A stretch of DNA of 64,000 nt from Dryocola sp032000125 (GCA_032000125.1 DAMALH010000006.1:62001-126000); one strand, 5' to 3'. Shown: positions 35,600-43,968, numbered from the stretch's first letter. Notes: generated by a model not told the origin, from the letters alone. Made by a program: numbers and translations.

Positions 35600-35908
35600 T
35601 TAGCTTTGCGTAACAAAGTAGAGATGGCTTTGGTAGCCAAGGTTTATTTTGGTGGGATACTCCTGCGCTTCATCATCGGAAACAACGTAAAGGCCGCCGG
35701 CAATGCCGAGGTGAGTATAGGGTGCGAATAAATCCACACCGGTAACCAGCGGAATTCCGCTGATAATTGCCGAGTTATCCGTTTCCAGAAGATCCAGAAT
35801 CCACCCTGCCTCATCACGATAAACCACGCGAAGGCGAAATTGATGCCCTCCCAACCGAAGCGTAAAGATTTGATTATCCGCACTAAGCGGAATTTCTACC
35901 GTTGCCAT
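35600..35908 (-). CDS. Phage baseplate plug-type protein
   Basis: A 102-residue, mostly beta protein (IPLSADNQIFTLRLGGHQFRLRVVYRDEAGWILDL, IPLVTGVDLFAPYTHLGI) of the baseplate plug family found beside hub and Dit-like genes. It is two bases after the Dit-like gene and 35 bp before the hub gene. Confidence 0.75.
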   Translation of the reverse strand: MATVEIPLSADNQIFTLRLGGHQFRLRVVYRDEAGWILDLLETDNSAIISGIPLVTGVDLFAPYTHLGIAGGLYVVSDDEAQEYPTKINLGYQSHLYFVTQS

Positions 35909-35910
35909 AG

Positions 35911-36489
35911 TTACTCCGAATCTGAGGCTGGTTCAGCGAGAGGGATAATCTTAATATCGCTCACCGGACGGGTAGTTTTTGTTCCACCATTTTGCACGGC
36001 TGCGGTACTAACGCCTTGCTTCATCGTTGATTTTTCTGCGAAAGGGATATTTTCAGTATCTGAAAGCAGCACCTGAACCATCGTCAAGGTACACATCAGA
36101 TTGTTTTTATTCTGCTTATCCGTGGTCACATCAACTTGCTTCAAAAGCATGTTGCTGTAGGTTCTTTTGCTGGTAACCACCTCGAAGGGTTCACAGATTC
36201 TCTGCAGCGTCAGAAGCTCCTCATACATTTCTTCTGGACTCAGCCCCACTGAAACACCTAAAGCGCTGGTTTCCACCATATCCAGAAGCGAGCCGCCACC
36301 GGCAAAACCGCATGTCATCGTTACCTCGCCGGGTTTTACCCAGGCATGATCGCTAATATTAGCGCCTGTCTGAACCGGGTGACTGGCCACTTCGAGGGTA
36401 TCAACGTGTTTCTCGCTGACCACGACATGAGGAACGATAAAACCAATATGCCGGGAACGACTTTGAAAAAGTGCAGACATAATATTCAT
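35911..36489 (-). CDS. Dit-like phage tail/baseplate protein
   Basis: A 192-residue protein whose N-terminal half (HIGFIVPHVVVSEKHVDTLEVASHP, VQTGANISDHAWVKPGEVTMTCGF) matches the Dit-like phage tail domain. The C-terminal third is low in structure. The start overlaps the tape-measure stop as TGATG. It probably forms a ring at the tube-baseplate junction. Confidence 0.8.
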   Translation of the reverse strand: MNIMSALFQSRSRHIGFIVPHVVVSEKHVDTLEVASHPVQTGANISDHAWVKPGEVTMTCGFAGGGSLLDMVETSALGVSVGLSPEEMYEELLTLQRICEPFEVVTSKRTYSNMLLKQVDVTTDKQNKNNLMCTLTMVQVLLSDTENIPFAEKSTMKQGVSTAAVQNGGTKTTRPVSDIKIIPLAEPASDSE

Positions 36490-38357
36490 CAGCTCACTCC
36501 TCCAGATACAAGCTGAGCCTGTCGTGCATAAATGTTTAGCTGGCGTTGCTCTACTTCCGCACCGGTAGTGAAGGGATCGCTGGCACTGTTAATCACTATG
36601 CTGGTGTTATTATTCCAGGTTGGTGAACTAACGGCCGTGTTGGATGTATTTGCCTGCACTTCAGCCGAAGTCGCATAACGCCAGTCGCTGTTATTGCCAT
36701 AACCAGAAAGCATAATGGATTCAACGCCAGGCTGGGCGAGGTGTGAGAAAGAATCTAATGAGGGAGGAAACCGCTTAGAAAATTGTGCCCAACCGTCAGT
36801 CTGAGCCTCTTCGCCTTTGCCCCTGTTATCAATCCATTTACCATCAATCCACTTTGCATCGCCTTCCCCAATTACAGCTCTGCCAAAATCCTTCCAGGTT
36901 GGCGCCGTTCGGATCCGCTGATAGTAATCGCTATTTCCAAAAGCCCAATCGAGCCCTTTATCAATAACTGGCTCAAGCGCCACAGCCGCCGCGCCTGCAA
37001 AACCCACTTTACCTATAAATTTAGTCGGCAAGTTTTTTGTAGAGTTGCTATCCAGACCTGACAAGGCTTTTATCACCCTGTTTATTGCAGAAATCATTTG
37101 AGCGGCCCATGTCACAGAAACATAGGCCGCGAAACCTTTAAATACTGTTTCCCAACCACCAAGTGCCTTTACCACGTCCTGAAACACCCAGGCAATCGAT
37201 TTAATCCCATCGGCTGCGGCGCTAATAGCAGGTTCCCATTTTTCCCAGTCAATTAAGCTGTCGCTTCCCGATTTCCACTTCTGGTAGTCGTTGTAAAGCA
37301 GGCCTATTGCAGCAACAAGGGAAAGGATGATGCCGATGGGTGAAGCGATAAATGCGCTATTGAGCACCACCCAGGCCCCTGCCAGACCCGTCAGCGTGGC
37401 AATGAACGATTGAGATTCACCGTCAAGCGTGTCCCACCAGTCTGCGACATCGGTAACCAGGTCAATAATGCCGCTCAGCGCATCGGTAAAGACTTCACCA
37501 AACCAGATAGCAATTGCGCCTGCTTTGCCGAGCACATTTTCAATCTGCGGAGCTTTAGAGAGTAATTTTTCTGTTAAGTTAGTGACAGGGTCCGAGAGGC
37601 CTTGCGCGAGGTTTCCGCTCAACTTCTTGCCAAACAGATCCACTACGGAAGACATCCGGCGCCACGAAATCATAAACTGCGTGGATTGGCCGGCGCTTTT
37701 TTCAGCGTTTAAGTCAGTTGCTTGCATCAGGCGTTGATAATCATCGGCGTACTGAGCAAGCCCGTGTTGCATGGCGTTAAGCGTACCTTCATCAATCCCT
37801 AATAAACCGGCCTGCAGGCTGGCTTCGTTTTTGTCCATGTCGCCTAGCGATTGAGCAAGCTGTAGAAAAACCTCAGCATTATCGCGCTTTGAGCCATCTT
37901 CACCACGAGTGGTTACGCCCATTTTGTTGAGGAGTACTTCGCCTGCTTTATTGGCATTCCAAAACGTACTTAGGTTTTTAATCGAGCCTTCCAGCGTTTT
38001 TCGATCGCCACCGGATTGCTCGGATGCATATTTTATGGACTGGTATTTGTCCACGCTCATATCAAGCATTTGAGCGGACTGAGCGTCTTTCTCCATGCCA
38101 TCCAGCGTTTCCAGAAAATAGTTTCCTGATTTTACTGCCGGTTGGATCACGAACTCATTAAGCGTTTGCAGGCTCTTTGCCAGCTTCTCGTAGGGGGTTG
38201 TTTGCTCTGTAACCTTATTTGACGCCAGCCTGTTTTCAATATTGATAAAAACAGCGCTTAGCCTGTCGGCCATGCCTGTCATGCGGTCAGTTAATTTTTC
38301 GCCTTCCCACATATCAGACAGGGGGAAATAAGGAACAAGCTGCGTGCTATCGCTCAT
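36489..38357 (-). CDS. Tail tape-measure protein
   Basis: A 622-residue, mainly helical protein with hydrophobic segments (ATLTGLAGAWVVLNSAFIASPIGIILSLVAAIGLLY) typical of tape measures; its length sets the tail length. It follows the frameshifted chaperone genes, the classical position. The start MSDSTQLVPYF is preceded by GAGAGAGG; the frame is open seven codons earlier. Confidence 0.88.
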   Translation of the reverse strand: MSDSTQLVPYFPLSDMWEGEKLTDRMTGMADRLSAVFINIENRLASNKVTEQTTPYEKLAKSLQTLNEFVIQPAVKSGNYFLETLDGMEKDAQSAQMLDMSVDKYQSIKYASEQSGGDRKTLEGSIKNLSTFWNANKAGEVLLNKMGVTTRGEDGSKRDNAEVFLQLAQSLGDMDKNEASLQAGLLGIDEGTLNAMQHGLAQYADDYQRLMQATDLNAEKSAGQSTQFMISWRRMSSVVDLFGKKLSGNLAQGLSDPVTNLTEKLLSKAPQIENVLGKAGAIAIWFGEVFTDALSGIIDLVTDVADWWDTLDGESQSFIATLTGLAGAWVVLNSAFIASPIGIILSLVAAIGLLYNDYQKWKSGSDSLIDWEKWEPAISAAADGIKSIAWVFQDVVKALGGWETVFKGFAAYVSVTWAAQMISAINRVIKALSGLDSNSTKNLPTKFIGKVGFAGAAAVALEPVIDKGLDWAFGNSDYYQRIRTAPTWKDFGRAVIGEGDAKWIDGKWIDNRGKGEEAQTDGWAQFSKRFPPSLDSFSHLAQPGVESIMLSGYGNNSDWRYATSAEVQANTSNTAVSSPTWNNNTSIVINSASDPFTTGAEVEQRQLNIYARQAQLVSGGVS

Positions 38358-38581
38358 TTTCCTCTCTCCAGCGTGCAATGCGGGCCTTATTATCGGCCTG
38401 CATTTCCAGGTAATCGTTCATCAGCGCAATATCATATAAATCCACCGCGCCGTTTTTCAGATCCTGCCAGTTCAGCCCGAAAACCTCCGCCGGGCGGAGG
38501 ATATAGTCTTCCTCACCCGGCAGAGTATCGAGCTTTAAGCTGCTTCCCGGTCCTGGGGCTGGCTGCCTGGGAGTTCTTGCA
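38347..38581 (-). CDS. Tail assembly chaperone extension, -1 frame (GT-like)
   Basis: A reading frame without its own good start, open in the -1 frame from the slippery heptamer at 38586-38580 to a TAG overlapping the tape-measure start. It encodes 77 residues, including EDYILRPAEVFGLNWQDL and DIALMNDYLEMQADNKARI, the latter like the downstream chaperone of P2-type tails. It should be made only as a C-terminal extension of the upstream protein after a -1 frameshift, giving a 200-residue fusion. Confidence 0.8.
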
Positions 38582-38948
38582 AAAAATTTCCCAGCGAATC
38601 GGCCACCACCCGTGCTACCAGTTGCAAAAGCGTCATCAGATCGATGTCATCAAAGGCCAGAGCTCCGCCATGAAATACCGGCACCCAGGATTTCATGTGG
38701 CTACGGGCGACGACGCTGAGGCAGGGAAATAGCACCGCGTTGCAGTCCTCTTCGCTAAGATCCGAAAGCGTGCGGGCAATTTTTGGCAATACGGTTTCGA
38801 GGGTGTTACCTCCCTCTTTGCTTTGTAAGCTACGAAAATCTCCGACGATCCCTGCCAGCACTGGCAGCAGCTTCCGAGCCACCTTTAGCTGATCGAAGAC
38901 GCTGAGCTTGCCGATACGGTAATCCACTTCTTTAAGGGTAATTTCCAT
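38535..38948 (-). CDS. Tail assembly chaperone (G-like, frameshift donor)
   Basis: A 137-residue protein between tube and tape-measure genes, where lambda-type phages encode the G chaperone. It starts MEITLKEVDYRIGKLSVFDQLKVARKLLP. Codons 122-123 are TTT TTG within T-TTT-TTG, a good -1 slippery heptamer in the correct phase. Normal termination adds LQELPGSQPQDREAA; slippage leads into the extension frame. Confidence 0.87.
   Translation of the reverse strand: MEITLKEVDYRIGKLSVFDQLKVARKLLPVLAGIVGDFRSLQSKEGGNTLETVLPKIARTLSDLSEEDCNAVLFPCLSVVARSHMKSWVPVFHGGALAFDDIDLMTLLQLVARVVADSLGNFLQELPGSQPQDREAA
38580..38586 (-). promoter_or_regulatory. Slippery heptamer for programmed -1 frameshift
   Basis: TTTTTTG read as T-TTT-TTG in the chaperone frame (codon boundaries 363 bases from the start are a multiple of three). 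The -1 frame then stays open for 77 codons. I did not find a convincing downstream stem. Confidence 0.78.
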
Positions 38949-38951
38949 GGC

Positions 38952-39392
38952 CTAGAACTCCCCTAAAACCTGATCGATTTTGCCGCAGTCAAATACCCAG
39001 GCCACGCTGCCACCTTCTTTGCCATTTTTATTATCCGGCAGCTTCTGGAATGCCACGGAGCGGGCGGTCACCACATCTCCGGAAACGCTGTTGCGGATAA
39101 CAATGACGTTATTCCCCCACAGGGCTGAAGAAAGCGTCTGGGCGTTATATGCCAGGGAGAGTTTTTTGTTTGCCGGGGATGTTTTCATCAGCGTGACGGT
39201 AATCGTCCCGCTTTTATCGGCATTCATACTTTGCATGACTTCCCCATCAATACCGATGGTCATGGTGTTCTTTGCATTGGCTAACGCAACGGTAATGCCC
39301 TCCTCGGCGTTCGCCGAGCCAGCACCGAGGTCAATAATGCCGGCCGGGCCAGCAAAGGATGCGGTGACATCCATAAAAGAATAAGTGCTCAT
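38952..39392 (-). CDS. Tail tube protein, DUF3277 type
   Basis: A 146-residue protein, beginning MSTYSFMDVTASFAGPAG, of the DUF3277 family found next to DUF3383 sheaths. It would form the inner tube. It lies 10 bp after the sheath gene. Confidence 0.87.
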   Translation of the reverse strand: MSTYSFMDVTASFAGPAGIIDLGAGSANAEEGITVALANAKNTMTIGIDGEVMQSMNADKSGTITVTLMKTSPANKKLSLAYNAQTLSSALWGNNVIVIRNSVSGDVVTARSVAFQKLPDNKNGKEGGSVAWVFDCGKIDQVLGEF

Positions 39393-39402
39393 TTAATTCT
39401 CC

Positions 39403-40884
39403 TTAACGAACTACATTGATTTCAACGTCGGCGAAGTGCACCGCACCAGCCAGTTTGCATGCCACCTGGATTACCGGAGCTTTGCGCGCTTCACGATCGG
39501 CCTGGGCCTGAGCCGCAATAGCCGGGGCGTAAACGTAATAACCTTTGGTTAGCGTATCGCCCGCTACCAGCTGGCCTATTTCGCCCCCGTTCCAGATGCC
39601 CGGCGCCACCAGACCGTTGGTCACTGCCTGCCCCATAGACTGCTCAACGTTCGCGAGCAGGCGGGTGACGCCTGCGTCGGTCTGCGGGATTTTTGTCGTG
39701 CTGGTAAACAGCAGGTTGTAGAGGTTGTTCTGCACATAGTTTTGCAGCCAGTCGAGGCCATGGCGCTCGTCAATAAAATCGCCATTGCACATCACGCCTT
39801 CCTGGATGATGGCGGTGTCGTTGTTGTAGTTCACAAAGACGTTGGCATTTTTTACCGCCAGCGCATTGGTCTGGCTTTGCGTCAGGTATTCCGCAGTAAT
39901 ACCGGGTTCCTGCTTAAATTTCAGGGTGATGGTGGTGTTGTTGCCGTTAAAGTTAACGGTAAAAGCACGGCCAAACAGTGAAGCGGCGGCGTAAGGGCTG
40001 GCGCTGGAGTACACCCCAAAGGTACGGGCATATTTTGCGGCCTTCAGCGTGCTGAGAATATCGGTTGTGCTATCCGCATCCAGTGCGGCGGTCCCCTGCG
40101 TTGTGTGTCCATAGATACGGGACACGCCGTCTGCCTCAATGGCTGCGGCAACGGCAAGCACGTTTTCATCGCTCAGGCTTGTGTCGGCAATGACCAGGCC
40201 ATACCAGTCGGTAGACAAGCCAGACAGCGTTGAGACACATTGTGCGATGCTTTCGCTGGCTTGCCCTTCAATGACCTGAGCGCCAGCAAGTTCCGTCAGC
40301 CCCAGCAATGCTGAAAGATCGCTCCCCTCAGCCACCGCATTTGCATAGCCCACGGAGGAAATAGCGCCGGGAGTAATAGAACGGATGACAAAGCGCGAGC
40401 CAGCGGCATCCCACTCAACGGTACTTCCGTTGAGCGCATCCTGAATACGGCCTGCGACACCGTTCAGATTGGTTTCCGCGCTTAAATCGATTTCGCTAAG
40501 CGTGATTTCAGCGCCGTCGAGAATAATGCTCATAGAGCCGTCGGTTACGGCGGTAAAATTATTCATCGCCTGCTGAGCAGCGGTAAGGATTGCGCCGCGT
40601 AACCTTGCGGCAGCGTCGGTTTTTACCCAACGCCCGATGTACAAATCCACCGGTTGAGGAGACTGCTGATAATAAAGGCTGGCCGCTTTGTACTCTGGCG
40701 TATCCAGGCCAAAATCATTCGCAACGCCGTTGATATCGGAATAGGCACGCATGCGCTCATGGGTATCAATGACCTCACTTGCGCCAATGACAAGCAAAGC
40801 ACCGTAATTACGTGACTGAGCGGCACGCGCAGCCATATTCACCGTCACGTTGACGATGTTAGAGACAGGTAATCCCTGTGACAT
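39403..40884 (-). CDS. Contractile tail sheath, DUF3383 type
   Basis: A 493-residue sheath protein: VSNIVNVTVNMAARAAQSRNYGALLVIG, VDLYIGRWVKTDAAARLRG, WYGLVIADTSLSDENVLAVAA, HGLDWLQNYVQNNLYNLLF. DUF3383 sheaths occur in a set of contractile-tail phages. Its presence shows the structure is R-type (contractile), not F-type. Confidence 0.92.
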   Translation of the reverse strand: MSQGLPVSNIVNVTVNMAARAAQSRNYGALLVIGASEVIDTHERMRAYSDINGVANDFGLDTPEYKAASLYYQQSPQPVDLYIGRWVKTDAAARLRGAILTAAQQAMNNFTAVTDGSMSIILDGAEITLSEIDLSAETNLNGVAGRIQDALNGSTVEWDAAGSRFVIRSITPGAISSVGYANAVAEGSDLSALLGLTELAGAQVIEGQASESIAQCVSTLSGLSTDWYGLVIADTSLSDENVLAVAAAIEADGVSRIYGHTTQGTAALDADSTTDILSTLKAAKYARTFGVYSSASPYAAASLFGRAFTVNFNGNNTTITLKFKQEPGITAEYLTQSQTNALAVKNANVFVNYNNDTAIIQEGVMCNGDFIDERHGLDWLQNYVQNNLYNLLFTSTTKIPQTDAGVTRLLANVEQSMGQAVTNGLVAPGIWNGGEIGQLVAGDTLTKGYYVYAPAIAAQAQADREARKAPVIQVACKLAGAVHFADVEINVVR

Positions 40885-40887
40885 ATT

Positions 40888-41427
40888 TTATTCTCCGAAG
40901 ATATTTACTGAAGTAGAAGTGAGAGACTGAATACCGTATTCGCGAGTCACCTGACGGTGCAGCGTTACGGTGAGGTTGTAGCGGCGTAGCCACTGATTGT
41001 TGATAAGGTCAGCCGAAGGGGTCAGCGCCCCGCAGGCTTTGACTGTCATACCCAGATTATTAAGCTCGGTATTGTTTTGTGCGACATACAACCCATCGCG
41101 AAACTGTGTAGCGATGGCCTGCATATCAGGTCCGTAAAATGTGCAATTCACCTCCAGCGTTTCAGTTTGTCTTAGCTCGTCGCTGTATTGAGATACGGGG
41201 ACGAACATAGGGTTAGCATCATGGCCGATTGAAAGATCAAACTCGCAGCGAGTCTGCTCCACGGCGGGGATTTGCGGGGGCGGTTCTGTCCAGCGCGGCA
41301 CAATGGCATCGCCCGGTAGTCCTGCCAGGCTGCTAATCCAGTGGATTAACGTCTCTTCCAGCAATTCGTCATAGGCAGGTGGCGAACTGACCGGCGTGAG
41401 GTAACCCGCGTGGGTTGAGTCATTCAT
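40888..41427 (-). CDS. Tail terminator/neck-like protein
   Basis: A 179-residue protein before the sheath gene, where phage tail-completion proteins are encoded (LIC_12616-type). It has ELLEETLIHWISSLAGLPGDAIVPRW and ETLEVNCTFYGPDMQAIATQFRDGLY. In a tailocin it would cap the top of the tube and stop polymerisation. The start overlaps the Rz gene by 8 bp. Confidence 0.7.
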   Translation of the reverse strand: MNDSTHAGYLTPVSSPPAYDELLEETLIHWISSLAGLPGDAIVPRWTEPPPQIPAVEQTRCEFDLSIGHDANPMFVPVSQYSDELRQTETLEVNCTFYGPDMQAIATQFRDGLYVAQNNTELNNLGMTVKACGALTPSADLINNQWLRRYNLTVTLHRQVTREYGIQSLTSTSVNIFGE

Positions 41428-41911
41428 CTGCGGTCTCCGTGGTAATTAAGCGATCGGGCCTGCGCAGGCACTGCTGGCGAACATAATCCTGCAGGCCTGC
41501 TAGTTGTTTGCTGGCGAGCTCGATGCGGCTTCTGAGACGGAAATAATCCCGTTCAGCGGCGTCAGTAAGTCTGGCGCCGGCTGCATCATCCAGGCGGGCG
41601 GCGGTGGACCCGGCTGGCAATTTTGGGCAACCGGCGGCGACGTGCAGCCGCTTAGCGCCACCAGCAACATCACGCTGCAAATCTTCAATGGTGCGTTGTG
41701 CATTAGCGAGTTCCCGTGTGTATCTGGAATCCAGGTCTGCGACGTCACGCTGGCGCTTTTGCAGGTCTTCAATAAGTCTGATGCTTAAGGCAAGTTTCTT
41801 TTCGACCTGAGCGGTCAGCAATTTTTGCGCGGCATAGCGCGACTGGAAATAATAAGTACTGAAGGCGAGCGAGAGGCATACCAAAAGGGTGAATAAAAAC
41901 CGTATATTCAT
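41420..41911 (-). CDS. Rz-type inner-membrane spanin
   Basis: A 163-residue protein with an N-terminal membrane anchor (FLFTLLVCLSLAFSTYYF) and a long coiled coil (LTAQVEKKLALSIRLIEDLQKRQRD, RTIEDLQRDV). It fits the Rz inner-membrane subunit of spanin complexes, which fuse the two membranes at lysis. The start is MNIRFLFTLL, overlapping the lysozyme stop. The Rz1 partner is embedded in another frame. Confidence 0.88.
   Translation of the reverse strand: MNIRFLFTLLVCLSLAFSTYYFQSRYAAQKLLTAQVEKKLALSIRLIEDLQKRQRDVADLDSRYTRELANAQRTIEDLQRDVAGGAKRLHVAAGCPKLPAGSTAARLDDAAGARLTDAAERDYFRLRSRIELASKQLAGLQDYVRQQCLRRPDRLITTETADE
41500..41703 (-). CDS. Rz1-type outer-membrane lipoprotein spanin (nested in Rz)
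   Basis: A 67-residue lipoprotein wholly inside the Rz gene in another frame. Signal and lipobox: KICSVMLLVALSGCTSPP, Cys about residue 17; a Pro-rich stretch GPPPPAWMMQPAPD follows, as in lambda Rz1. Starting at the internal ATG of MHNAPLKI places the signal at the N-terminus. Together with Rz it spans the periplasm. Confidence 0.87.
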   Translation of the reverse strand: MHNAPLKICSVMLLVALSGCTSPPVAQNCQPGPPPPAWMMQPAPDLLTPLNGIISVSEAASSSPANN

Positions 41912-42399
41912 GTGGTGTTCCTGTTCCAGCAGCAAACCTTATATTCGACCTCACGGCGATTCATCAGGCCCTTCCAGCGTTTTCCTCCCGCCCAGATCCA
42001 TTTCTTTAAGCCTTCACAGGCTTGCTCAAAACGTCCGGCGTTAAGTTCACGCAATAGAGCAGAATGCTGAAAAGCTGAAATGCCAACGTTGTAGCTAAAA
42101 GAGATCAGTGCAGCTTTCTGGTATTCGTCTGCGGGGATGGTAACGGCACGCTCCACTGCCCGGGCAAAGGGCTGTAGATCTTTGTTGAGCATCGCCTGGC
42201 ATTCTTGCGGCGTGTACCTTTTCCCTGGAACAATGTCCTTGCCGGTATGCCCGTAGCAAACGGTCAGCACGCCTGCGACATCGTAATAAGGCGCATAGCG
42301 CACGCCCTCAAGCTCTGGAATTATCGCGCTTGCAAGCGACAGCGCGCTGGCCCCTGTCAGGCCAAGGATGGTTTTTTTGAGTCCGGGAGACATTGCCAT
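41908..42399 (-). CDS. SAR endolysin (GH24 lysozyme)
   Basis: A 163-residue phage lysozyme. The first 27 residues form a weakly hydrophobic signal-anchor-release segment (TILGLTGASALSLASAII) rather than a cleavable signal. The catalytic triad Glu31, Asp40, Thr46 is seen in PELEGVRYAPYYDVAGVLT. A GAGGT precedes the start by five bases. The enzyme would be exported by Sec, held in the membrane and released when the holin collapses the membrane potential. Confidence 0.92.
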   Translation of the reverse strand: MAMSPGLKKTILGLTGASALSLASAIIPELEGVRYAPYYDVAGVLTVCYGHTGKDIVPGKRYTPQECQAMLNKDLQPFARAVERAVTIPADEYQKAALISFSYNVGISAFQHSALLRELNAGRFEQACEGLKKWIWAGGKRWKGLMNRREVEYKVCCWNRNTT

Positions 42400-42533
42400 T
42401 AGCTACCTCTCTGTTTTCTGCGCGCAGTGCGTTTACGGCCGTACCGCCTGTTACCTTTCAGGAAACAGGCTGGAACCGGGCGCCGGTGTGGGTTTGCAGA
42501 TTTGAAACGAAATTGCGTGCCTGTAGCGTTACG

Positions 42534-43031
42534 CTACTTGCGCAGCCGTTCGAGAAGGTCCTTTTCGAACAGGCCAGTGCTCTTACACTCGGTGGGTTTA
42601 ACCTTGTCGTTACCGTCTGCGGCAACCAGTCCGGCCACGCCGGTCACCTCGACAGAGATATTGCTGCCTTCGCCTGCGCTCCAGACCTGGGTCACAATGC
42701 GGAACCGCCGCTGGATGTTTTGAGTTTGTGGCAGCACAGAACAATCGAGGTATAAGCCTGCAAGCTCATCGTCGGAGCCAGACACGGCCACAATTCCCGT
42801 TGCCGAATCCTGTACGCTGGGAGATAGCCCTTTCTGCTGGTAATAAAGTTCGACTGCGCTTAACAGTTCCTTTGGCTTTCTGTTGCCAATCTTCGTTGCT
42901 GAAACAACGTCTCCCATACCCGGCATCTGCTGGTCAGAAGAGGCATCGCTTTGGCCTGCGGTTTTAACAGGCCCATAAACGTTAATGCAGCCGGCTAATG
43001 TAAAAGCTAATAGTGGAATATGTAATTTCAT
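42534..43031 (-). CDS. Phage-associated lipoprotein of unknown function
   Basis: A 165-residue lipoprotein with a lipobox at FTLAGCINVYG (Cys about residue 15). The mature part (RKPKELLSAVELYYQQKGLSPSV; LYLDCSVLPQTQNIQRRFRIVTQVWS) is of no family I recognise. It sits in the lysis cassette between the holin and the lysozyme. Surface exclusion or a lysis role are both possible. The stop codon lies in a palindrome (GTAGCG-TTA-CGCTAC). Confidence 0.6.
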   Translation of the reverse strand: MKLHIPLLAFTLAGCINVYGPVKTAGQSDASSDQQMPGMGDVVSATKIGNRKPKELLSAVELYYQQKGLSPSVQDSATGIVAVSGSDDELAGLYLDCSVLPQTQNIQRRFRIVTQVWSAGEGSNISVEVTGVAGLVAADGNDKVKPTECKSTGLFEKDLLERLRK

Positions 43032-43036
43032 CGTCG

Positions 43037-43111
43037 TTAGCGATAGTAGAGAGTGGTACAGCCGGCCAGGTTAGAACAAAGCACGGCCAGTAAAAAAAGT
43101 TTTAACTTCAT
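43037..43111 (-). CDS. Tiny lipoprotein (24 aa), possible release/lysis peptide
   Basis: A 24-codon gene: MKLKLFLLAVLCSNLAGCTT then LYYR. It is a lysine-bearing signal, hydrophobic core and a clean lipobox (LAGC, Cys18), leaving a mature lipopeptide of seven residues. GAGGAACCTC lies just upstream as a Shine-Dalgarno. Size and layout recall colicin lysis lipoproteins (bacteriocin release proteins) and Rz1-like peptides. It lies in the lysis cassette, six bases before the larger lipoprotein gene. Confidence 0.7.
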   Translation of the reverse strand: MKLKLFLLAVLCSNLAGCTTLYYR

Positions 43112-43134
43112 GAGGTTCCTCCTCGGTTAGATTC

Positions 43135-43158
43135 AAAAAGCCCTGCTGTTATCACAGG
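43135..43158 (-). terminator. Weak hairpin with T run after the holin gene
   Basis: Minus-strand CCTGTGATAACAGCAGG is followed by GCTTTTTG. The stem is short (four to five pairs). It could be one of the terminators that the N/nut system must override. Confidence 0.35.
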
Positions 43159-43175
43159 TGTGGTTATTCGTTCGG

Positions 43176-43487
43176 TCAGTGGCCGACACCAGAATGTTTA
43201 AGCGCCTCGCGAAGGTCTTTCGCCGTTGCAGGCAGGTCGGATTTGGCTATCGTTTTGGTTTGCAGCGCCTCAAGATAATCCTGAAGAAGCCGCGTACGCT
43301 TCTCATCCTCCTTTCTTAAGCGGTGCGCATCCATGCGGCCATTAATGAAGGAAGCCACTGAAATAGCCACGCTTATCAGGCCGAATATCATGTAGACCAT
43401 ATCCTGTGTCGTGATACCCAGACCGGCGGACAAAGCCGCCAGCCACGCAGAACACTGCGTGACGATATTTCCTGGTTGGTCATTCAT
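43176..43487 (-). CDS. Holin-like membrane protein
   Basis: A 103-residue protein with one or two hydrophobic helices (SAWLAALSAGLGITTQDMVYM and IFGLISVAISVASFINGRM) followed by a charged tail (RKEDEKRTRLLQDYLEAL). This resembles HP1-type phage holins. It is the first gene after the antiterminator and should start lysis by permeabilising the inner membrane. Start set at MNDQPGNIV. Confidence 0.78.
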   Translation of the reverse strand: MNDQPGNIVTQCSAWLAALSAGLGITTQDMVYMIFGLISVAISVASFINGRMDAHRLRKEDEKRTRLLQDYLEALQTKTIAKSDLPATAKDLREALKHSGVGH

Positions 43488-43554
43488 GCGAGTCTCTCTC
43501 ACCTGCGGCTTTGGGCCGTGGTTCGTGTCATTCAGCGAGGTAGCCAGAAGTTAT

Positions 43555-43890
43555 TCAGATAAGCGGGACAGATTGAGCGTGACGCTTTTCTTTGCCGCGG
43601 GCATCCGGCGCTCCCGAAGCATTTTTGGGTTGTGAGTGATAAATACGATGATTTTTCTGCTGCTGCTGTTCACGCAAGCGCAGGTATTTCTCGGTATTCT
43701 GCTGGATTTGTAAGCTGTATTCGTTCACCCCTGCCAGCGCTTTGGCGACGCGGTCTGCGGGTTTGCGGTTAAGCCTAAGCGTTGGCTGCGGTTCCGGCGT
43801 GGCACAAAATCCGACTAACAAAGGATTTTCGCTTTTCCAGGCCGCTTGCTTTGCCTGCCGGCGTTCGCGGCGGCGTGCCTGTGCATCCAT
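43555..43890 (-). CDS. N: Lambda N-type transcription antiterminator
   Basis: A 111-residue protein that aligns with phage lambda N (107 aa) from end to end. The arginine-rich RNA-binding motif MDAQARRRERRQAKQAAWK corresponds to lambda MDAQTRRRERRAEKQAQWK, with Trp18 that stacks on the boxB loop. NPLLVGF and LNRKPADRV follow, then a NusA/RNAP-binding region and the same final PLI. The start follows GGAGG. It is the first gene of the tailocin operon and its leader contains a matching nut site, so it should drive read-through into the lysis and tail genes. Confidence 0.93.
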   Translation of the reverse strand: MDAQARRRERRQAKQAAWKSENPLLVGFCATPEPQPTLRLNRKPADRVAKALAGVNEYSLQIQQNTEKYLRLREQQQQKNHRIYHSQPKNASGAPDARGKEKRHAQSVPLI

Positions 43891-43953
43891 ATATCCTCCA
43901 ATCAACTTTGGCGATATCTTTTTGATATCCCAAAATTCATTGTCTGGAAATTT

Positions 43954-43968
43954 GCCCTTTTTCAGGGC
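43954..43968 (-). promoter_or_regulatory. nut boxB hairpin
   Basis: Minus-strand GCCCTGAAAAAGGGC is identical to my recall of the lambda nutR boxB: a 5-bp stem with a GAAAA loop recognised by the N arginine motif. It stands 3 bp after boxA and 64 bp before the N start. Confidence 0.92.

Noticed and set aside
42446..42470. Hairpin GCCTGTT/AACAGGC between lysozyme and lipoprotein genes
   Set aside because: A 7-bp stem without a T run and without a known role; noted but not annotated.
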